In this document: piece after piece, positions 13,858-18,412 of the stretch
Numbering within the stretch: the stretch's first letter is position 1
Layout of the letters: the number at the start of each line of letters is the position of its first letter
Assembly: GCA_023395555.1 (NCBI GenBank)
Contig: JAEWYQ010000052.1
Coordinates: 1 to 18,412 of the forward strand
DNA from: Bacillota bacterium
GTDB taxonomy: Bacteria; Bacillota; Clostridia; Lachnospirales; Lachnospiraceae
Length of the DNA: 18,412 nt
Reading direction: 5' to 3'
Position numbers and translations under genes: made by a program
Notes under the pieces: generated by a model
What the model was told of the DNA's origin: nothing
The model's input: the letters and a program-made list of their open reading frames with translations, nothing else
Database searches by the model: none

Positions 13858-14679
13858 ATGTCTATGCCTAATTTTCCAGTAATCAGCCCGGCAATCACAC
13901 GGGAGGATGCTATAAATCAGATATTATCTTCCATCGCTATGGAGGAACTGGGGCTAAGCCATATCATCAATGCAGAGGGTGAGAAGCTCCAATATGTTAT
14001 AGGAACTCTGCCAGGTATCAGCGGACCGCAGGCAACAATAGAGGATGTACTTGCCGTCAATGATAGTGTAAGGTCAATGTTGGACGCCATCGCACAGAAT
14101 CAGCTGCTTTATAAGAATAAGATGCAAAGTGCTCTGCAGGCCTCGGAGCAGCAGGGAGCAACCGGCCCAACCGGAGCAACCGGAGCAACCGGTCCAACTG
14201 GAGCAACTGGTCCAACCGGAGCAACCGGCCCAACTGGCCCAACCGGTCCCATTGGAGAAGTTGTTTTGGCTTATGGATCTTTAAGAGGAGGCAGTGTAGA
14301 GGTACCTGGGGCAGTGTTTACACCAGTACCGTTTAGTGTGGCCGGACCTTTATCGGATACGGTCACAGTTAGCCTATCCGGCAATGAATTGGTGGTAGGA
14401 GAAAGCGGAATTTATCAGATAACGATATCGATTAACGCGGAGGCCACTGTTGATCCGGATCCGGATCAACCATATCTGACTGCTATTATTACGGTCAATG
14501 GCGCACCGATTTTTGGCGATACTACTACGTTTTTTAAGATATCGAACAGAAGCAGCGCAACCTTTGTCTTTCAAGCCTCATTAACGGCAGGAGATGAAGT
14601 AGGAGTAAGCATTAATACGAATTTTCCTATCTTAGGTTATTTAAATCGTTCTTTAACCATTGTTCAATTAAGCAATTAA
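13858..14679 (+). CDS. Collagen-like, BclA-type spore surface protein
   Basis: 273 residues. Residues 1-99 form a helical N-terminal region ([20 protein letters not shown], then [11 protein letters not shown]) of the kind found in clostridial exosporium or spore-coat proteins. Residues 100-132 are eleven Gly-X-Y triplets, mostly GAT and GPT, which should form a short collagen triple helix. Residues 133-273 are a beta-rich C-terminal domain ([31 protein letters not shown]) resembling the trimeric TNF/C1q-like head of BclA. Expected site: spore surface filaments. No classical signal peptide. AAAGGGGGTG lies 9 bases before the ATG. A terminator follows, so it is monocistronic. Confidence 0.88.
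   Translation: MSMPNFPVISPAITREDAINQILSSIAMEELGLSHIINAEGEKLQYVIGTLPGISGPQATIEDVLAVNDSVRSMLDAIAQNQLLYKNKMQSALQASEQQGATGPTGATGATGPTGATGPTGATGPTGPTGPIGEVVLAYGSLRGGSVEVPGAVFTPVPFSVAGPLSDTVTVSLSGNELVVGESGIYQITISINAEATVDPDPDQPYLTAIITVNGAPIFGDTTTFFKISNRSSATFVFQASLTAGDEVGVSINTNFPILGYLNRSLTIVQLSN
14155..14253 (+). repeat. Gly-X-Thr coding repeat
   Basis: Eleven 9-base units based on GGAGCAACC and GGTCCAACC encode GATGPT-type triplets. Tandem near-identity makes the tract prone to copy-number change between strains. Confidence 0.9.
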
Positions 14680-14727
14680 ATACCCTCGGCTTCTATCGGT
14701 TAAGAGATAGGGAATGCAAGGAAAGAG

Positions 14728-14757
14728 ATGGAGATGCAGCGGCATCTCCATTTTTTT
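14728..14757 (+). terminator. Terminator of the collagen-like gene
   Basis: ATGGAGATGC (14728-14737) pairs perfectly with GCATCTCCAT (14742-14751), loop AGCG, followed by a run of Ts to 14757. Confidence 0.95.
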
Positions 14758-14819
14758 AGATGAAATCAAGAGGATGTTATGCTGAATGCAGATTGTTTTT
14801 AATGCACAATGCCTAAAAG

Positions 14820-14841
14820 TGACAGGTATTTAATCATGTCA
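14820..14841. promoter_or_regulatory. Candidate MtlR operator upstream of mtlA
   Basis: TGACA (14820-14824) and TGTCA (14837-14841) form a dyad spaced by 12 bases, about 35 bp upstream of the -35 box. This is where PRD-type activators such as MtlR bind, and the TGACA/TGTCA arms resemble known MtlR half sites. Assignment inferred from position. Confidence 0.45.
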
Positions 14842-14875
14842 TTATTCAATAGCGACAAAATAATATTTGTTCAAA

Positions 14876-14904
14876 TTGAAACCTTAGGACTAAAATATTA
14901 TAAT
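14876..14904 (+). promoter_or_regulatory. mtlA promoter
   Basis: TTGAAA (14876-14881), 17 bp, perfect TATAAT (14899-14904). It leaves a leader of about 140 nt before mtlA. Confidence 0.8.
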
Positions 14905-14945
14905 GAGATTATCCAAAGATGAAATGAATAATATCATTTTATCCA

Positions 14946-14976
14946 AAATATAAAATAACAAAGTTATTTTATATTT
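14946..14976 (+). promoter_or_regulatory. Perfect 14-bp hairpin in the mtlA leader
   Basis: AAATATAAAATAAC (14946-14959) pairs exactly with GTTATTTTATATTT (14963-14976) around AAA. It is AT-rich, and the 3' arm is T-rich, so it could be a weak attenuator or an mRNA stabiliser. A cre-like sequence (GAAAACCGTAAACA, near 15006-15019) follows, with a poor match. Confidence 0.5.
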
Positions 14977-15051
14977 AAGAAGATGATTGGCCGATCAGTT
15001 CTTCAGAAAACCGTAAACAAATACTTTTGAAGTGAGAGGGTAGGATTAACT

Positions 15052-16434
15052 ATGAAAGAACGAATTCAAGCATTTGGCAGGTTTTTTAGCGGCATGGTAA
15101 TGCCTAATATTGGAGCATTTATTGCCTGGGGTATCATTACCACATTATTCATCGCTGTGGGGTGGATACCGAATGAAAGCATCGCGGCATTGGTTGACCC
15201 GATGGCAAAATCACTTCTTCCCCTTTTAATTGCATATACCGGCGGTTATAACGTGGCCGGCCACAGAGGTGGAGTAATTGGAGCAATCACTACCATGGGT
15301 CTGATTGTGGGATCCGATGTGCCGATGTTCCTGGGAGCCATGCTTCTGGGACCGTTCAGTGGTTTTCTGATTAAAAAATTTGATAAACTGATAGAAGGCA
15401 AGATAAAAGCAGGTTTCGAGATGCTTGTAAACAACTTCTCTCTGGGTATCTTCGGCGCCATTCTGGTTGCACTGGCCTTAAAGGCGATCAGTCCCGTTAT
15501 GACAGCTTTAAATTCTGTAATGGAAGCTGGCGTTGGCTTTTTTGTTGATCATAAGTTACTTCCTCTGGCAAGCATTTTCATCGAGCCTGCCAAGGTACTG
15601 TTCCTGAACAATGCGTTGAACCACGGAATTCTGACTCCCATGGGAATCGAGCAGGTGGATAAGCTGGGGAAATCCATCTTCTTCCTTCTGGAAGCCAATC
15701 CCGGTCCCGGTCTCGGCATTCTGCTGGCATGTCTCATTGCAGGCAAGGGTATGATCAAAAGCTCCGCACCGGGCGCCATTGTAATTCATTTTCTGGGCGG
15801 TATTCATGAGATTTACTTCCCTTACATCCTGTCCAACCCGGCGTTGATCGTTGCAGTAATCGCCGGAGGCGCAAGCGGTGTGCTTACCAATGTCGTATTA
15901 GGCGGCGGACTGGTTGGTCCTGCTTCTCCCGGAAGTATTCTTGCGGTTCTGGCCATGACTCCCAAGGGAGGATATCTGCCGGTCATCTTAAGTGTATTAA
16001 TCTCTGCCGCGGTTTCCTGTGTTGTGGGAATGCCTCTGCTGAAGATCTTCGGCAAGGACGATGATATCGAAGCGGCAAAGGCAAAGGTTCGGGATATGAA
16101 GAATGAATCAAAAGGAATTGTTTCCGCAGATGTTAAGGTAGATACAAAGACCTTGAAGAACATCGTATTCGCCTGTGATGCAGGAATGGGTTCCAGTGCC
16201 ATGGGTGCCACGATCCTGAAAAAGAAGCTGACGGAGGCAGGTTTTACGGATATTAATGTAATGCATGTGTCGGTGTCCTCTATTCCTGAAGATGCACAGA
16301 TTATTGTCACTCATTCTGCTCTGAAGGAGAGGGCGATGAAGAAGAATCCCAATGCAAAGCTGGTGCTGATTACCAACTTTATGGCAGCACCGGAATATGA
16401 TATGCTGGTGGAGGAGTTGAAGGCCGGAAAATAG
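15052..16434 (+). CDS. mtlA: PTS mannitol-specific EIICB component
   Basis: 460 residues. The EIIC membrane domain spans about 1-335 (FFSGMVMPNIGAFIAWGIIT, AGHRGGVIGAITTMG, the substrate-site GGIHEIYFPYIL). It takes up mannitol and phosphorylates it to mannitol-1-phosphate. The EIIB domain (about 365-460) carries the phospho-cysteine Cys375 in ACDAGMGSSAMGA. No EIIA domain is fused, as in other Firmicutes, so a separate mtlF is expected downstream of the regulator, beyond the window. A weak GAGGGTAGGA site precedes the ATG. The regulator gene follows after 139 bp. Confidence 0.95.
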   Translation: MKERIQAFGRFFSGMVMPNIGAFIAWGIITTLFIAVGWIPNESIAALVDPMAKSLLPLLIAYTGGYNVAGHRGGVIGAITTMGLIVGSDVPMFLGAMLLGPFSGFLIKKFDKLIEGKIKAGFEMLVNNFSLGIFGAILVALALKAISPVMTALNSVMEAGVGFFVDHKLLPLASIFIEPAKVLFLNNALNHGILTPMGIEQVDKLGKSIFFLLEANPGPGLGILLACLIAGKGMIKSSAPGAIVIHFLGGIHEIYFPYILSNPALIVAVIAGGASGVLTNVVLGGGLVGPASPGSILAVLAMTPKGGYLPVILSVLISAAVSCVVGMPLLKIFGKDDDIEAAKAKVRDMKNESKGIVSADVKVDTKTLKNIVFACDAGMGSSAMGATILKKKLTEAGFTDINVMHVSVSSIPEDAQIIVTHSALKERAMKKNPNAKLVLITNFMAAPEYDMLVEELKAGK

Positions 16435-16469
16435 TTTGCTATATTAGGGAATATAGTTAATCGTATAAT

Positions 16470-16508
16470 TACGCACGAATCAGCGGCATTTGCCGCTATT
16501 CGTGCGTA
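16470..16508 (+). promoter_or_regulatory. Strong hairpin between mtlA and mtlR
   Basis: TACGCACGAAT (16470-16480) pairs with 16498-16508 (11 bp) and AGCGGC with GCCGCT (6 bp) around ATTT, with one bulged C. No T-run follows, so partial termination or 3' end protection of mtlA mRNA is more likely than full termination. Confidence 0.65.
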
Positions 16509-16530
16509 GAGATGTCTGTGCCGAAGACAG

Positions 16531-16545
16531 AAAGTACGGTACTTT
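16531..16545. promoter_or_regulatory. Perfect palindrome upstream of mtlR
   Basis: AAAGTAC-G-GTACTTT lies 29 bp before the regulator start, just before TATTATATAG. It is a candidate operator; the protein that would bind it is unknown. Confidence 0.35.
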
Positions 16546-16573
16546 ATTATATAGAAATAAGAAGGAGGATACC

Positions 16574-18412
16574 ATGGGCTTTACACCACGTCTGCGCCAA
16601 ATATTATTGATCTTATTGAAGGAAGACCAGACCATATCGGTAAAAAAGCTGGCTGATGAGATAAAAGTCAGTAAAAGAACGGTTCAGAGAGAGCTGGAAT
16701 ATATCGGATCCTCTTTGGAGCAATATCATGTTTTGCTCCAGACAAAGACAGGTACCGGAATTTGGCTGAAAGGGGAGGCAGAGGATAAGAGAAAATTATA
16801 TGAAACATTGCAGATGGAGGATACCGTTGATTCCGGGGACAAGGAGAACCGAAGGAAACGGCTGATTCTTGAGATCCTCCGTGACCGGACGCCCAAGAAA
16901 CTGTACTATTATGCCAATATCTTTGATGTTAGTGAAGCGACTGTAAGCAATGACATGGAAGCGGTGGAGGGATGGTTTCGCCAGTTTAATCTGTCCATCA
17001 CCCGGAGACAGGGCTATGGTGTTGCCCTGGAGGGCAGTGAGAAGGATTACCGGCTGGCCGTGCGCCGCTTTGTGGATGAGAATTCCGACAATAAGCTGAT
17101 GAAGAGCTTTACCATGGAAAATGAACGCAATATTATCGATATCCTGCGGGACAAGGAAGGCCCCAATATCTATTCCTTATTAAATAATGATATCCTGAAC
17201 CGGGTGATCATCTGTTTTCAGAGCATCCGGGACAGGAGGCTGACCAGACTGACGGAGAATTCCTATATCGGGCTGATTCTCCATGTAACCATTGCGGTAA
17301 ACCGGATCTTACAGCGGGAAATCATAGAACCAAATGAGGAGCTGCTGGAAAAGCTGGTGAAGAACGAAGACTATAATTTGGCCGCCCATATTGCCAGCTC
17401 TTTGGAGGAAGAGTTCCAGATCGACATCCCGGATATTGAGATTGCCTATATCCTGCTGCATATTAAGGGGTCAAAATTACAATATATCGATGAAGATGAA
17501 CTGGAGACGGAGAATCAGAGAGAAGGCCAGGAGCTTCTTAATTTTATCAATGATATGATTGATGCCTACGATGAAGAGCTTGCCTACGAACTGAAGCTGG
17601 ATGAGGAGTTCATTGCCGGGCTCCTGGCACACCTCCAGCCCACCCTTGTCCGGCTGCGCAACCATATGACCATTACCAATCCCTTGCTGCAGCAGATTAA
17701 GGATACCTATCCGGTGATTTATGAGAAAAGCCAAAAGGTCAGCCGGTTAATCACGCAGCATTACGGCTTTGAGATTCCGGAGGAAGAGACCGGATTTCTG
17801 GCCATGCATTTTGGCGCGGCCTGTGTGCGGCTGGAAAACAACCGGGAGAGCAGGCGCAAGGTTGATATTGGTATTGTATGTGCCAGCGGTATCGGAATTT
17901 CCAGACTCATGCATTCCAAGCTGAAGCGTTTTCTGAAGGACAGTGCCGAGCTGGTGACCTACGGTAAGGAGGATCTCACACCGCTTCAGCTTAAGAGAAT
18001 GGATTTTCTGATCTCCAGTATTAATCTGGATGGGATAGATGCCGATATCGTGCGTGTCAGTCCGCTGTTATTGGAGAATGATCTGGAGCGGATTGAGGCA
18101 AAGGTACGGGTCTATGCCAAGACGCCGAAGAGCTCCCGGACGGAGAATGATTTTGAACGCCAGCTGGAGCAGGTGAACTATACTGTGACCCAGATCAAAT
18201 ATATCATCAAGGAGTTCCAGTGTATGAAGGTCAGCAGCTGTATTTCTTTTGATGAACTGCTGGTGGCCGTCACAGAGCGGCTGTCACCCTATAATGACAA
18301 GCGGCTTCTGATTCAGGAGGATATTAAACGAAGGGAGAAAATTGCCTCCCAGGTTATTCCGGAATATAACTTTGCCCTGCTGCACAGCCGGACGAGAGGG
18401 GTGATGCGCCCC
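16574..18412 (+). CDS. mtlR: MtlR-type PRD transcriptional activator (partial)
   Basis: 613 codons are present and the gene runs off the window. Domains in order: an HTH (about 5-65, LADEIKVSKRTVQRELEYI), a second HTH-like segment (about 95-150, NIFDVSEATVSNDME), PRD1 (about 195-300, His237 and His296), PRD2 (about 310-420, His353 and His412), an EIIB-like domain (about 428-515, Cys436 in GIVCASGIGISRL) and the start of an EIIA-like domain with His604 in FALLHSRTRG. In this family PTS phosphorylation of the PRD2, EIIB and EIIA residues sets DNA-binding activator activity. All these sites are conserved here. AGGAGG lies 7 bases before the ATG. The expected target is the mtlA promoter. Confidence 0.93.
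   Translation, partial: MGFTPRLRQILLILLKEDQTISVKKLADEIKVSKRTVQRELEYIGSSLEQYHVLLQTKTGTGIWLKGEAEDKRKLYETLQMEDTVDSGDKENRRKRLILEILRDRTPKKLYYYANIFDVSEATVSNDMEAVEGWFRQFNLSITRRQGYGVALEGSEKDYRLAVRRFVDENSDNKLMKSFTMENERNIIDILRDKEGPNIYSLLNNDILNRVIICFQSIRDRRLTRLTENSYIGLILHVTIAVNRILQREIIEPNEELLEKLVKNEDYNLAAHIASSLEEEFQIDIPDIEIAYILLHIKGSKLQYIDEDELETENQREGQELLNFINDMIDAYDEELAYELKLDEEFIAGLLAHLQPTLVRLRNHMTITNPLLQQIKDTYPVIYEKSQKVSRLITQHYGFEIPEEETGFLAMHFGAACVRLENNRESRRKVDIGIVCASGIGISRLMHSKLKRFLKDSAELVTYGKEDLTPLQLKRMDFLISSINLDGIDADIVRVSPLLLENDLERIEAKVRVYAKTPKSSRTENDFERQLEQVNYTVTQIKYIIKEFQCMKVSSCISFDELLVAVTERLSPYNDKRLLIQEDIKRREKIASQVIPEYNFALLHSRTRGVMRP

Noticed and set aside
14155..14253. Tandem repeats considered as a CRISPR-like or regulatory array
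   Set aside because: They are in-frame Gly-X-Y codons of a collagen-like gene with no spacers.
15006..15019. Catabolite-response (cre) element before mtlA
   Set aside because: The match to the cre consensus is poor, so it is mentioned but not annotated as a site.

Overview
The window looks like a chromosomal segment of an AT-rich, endospore-forming clostridium, probably of the Lachnospiraceae type. The signs are strong AGGAGG-type ribosome binding sites, sigma-A promoters of the TTGACA-17-TATAAT kind, a T-box riboswitch, a short-form alanyl-tRNA synthetase, a collagen-like spore-surface protein and a PRD-regulated mannitol PTS. I cannot name the species.

Left part (1-2600, mostly minus strand): the first codons of a small unknown protein, a gene-poor stretch with one strong hairpin, and a leftward operon. 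That operon has a MerR-type promoter (19-bp spacer with dyad), a truncated and frameshifted merR-like gene, an Fpg/Nei-fold protein that lacks the catalytic N-terminal proline, and a DUF3788-like/Cys-rich protein.

Synthetase region (2600-8640): argS is preceded by an 18-residue leader peptide, MKAFISISLRRRFRRKLL, whose codons 10-15 include five Arg codons. It is followed by mutually exclusive RNA hairpins and an intrinsic terminator, which is the layout of a ribosome-mediated arginine attenuator. I consider this the best candidate for an undescribed system here. A histidine-phosphatase gene follows argS, then a convergent ZIP metal transporter, then a T-box riboswitch controlling a short alaS that lacks the C-Ala domain. 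The terminator after the phosphatase gene resembles the 3' end of that T-box.

Middle (8640-12000): an HD-GYP protein, then tRNA-Cys(GCA). The 3' 22 bases of the tRNA gene are repeated 1.83 kb downstream. The repeats bracket a decayed mini-element that carries a tyrosine-recombinase fragment, a Mob/Pre-relaxase-like fragment, an AT-rich PHP-family phosphatase gene, and paired GGTGCAA repeats near each end (candidate integrase arm sites). Just beyond the right repeat lies what looks like an orphan T-box stem I.

Right part (12000-18412): a leftward single-pass membrane protein of unknown function, a BclA-like collagen-repeat protein with its terminator, and a mannitol operon of mtlA (EIICB) and mtlR (HTH-PRD-PRD-EIIB-EIIA activator, cut by the window end). 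The operon has a strong promoter, a candidate upstream operator dyad and several hairpins. No CRISPR array, rRNA or insertion sequence was seen.
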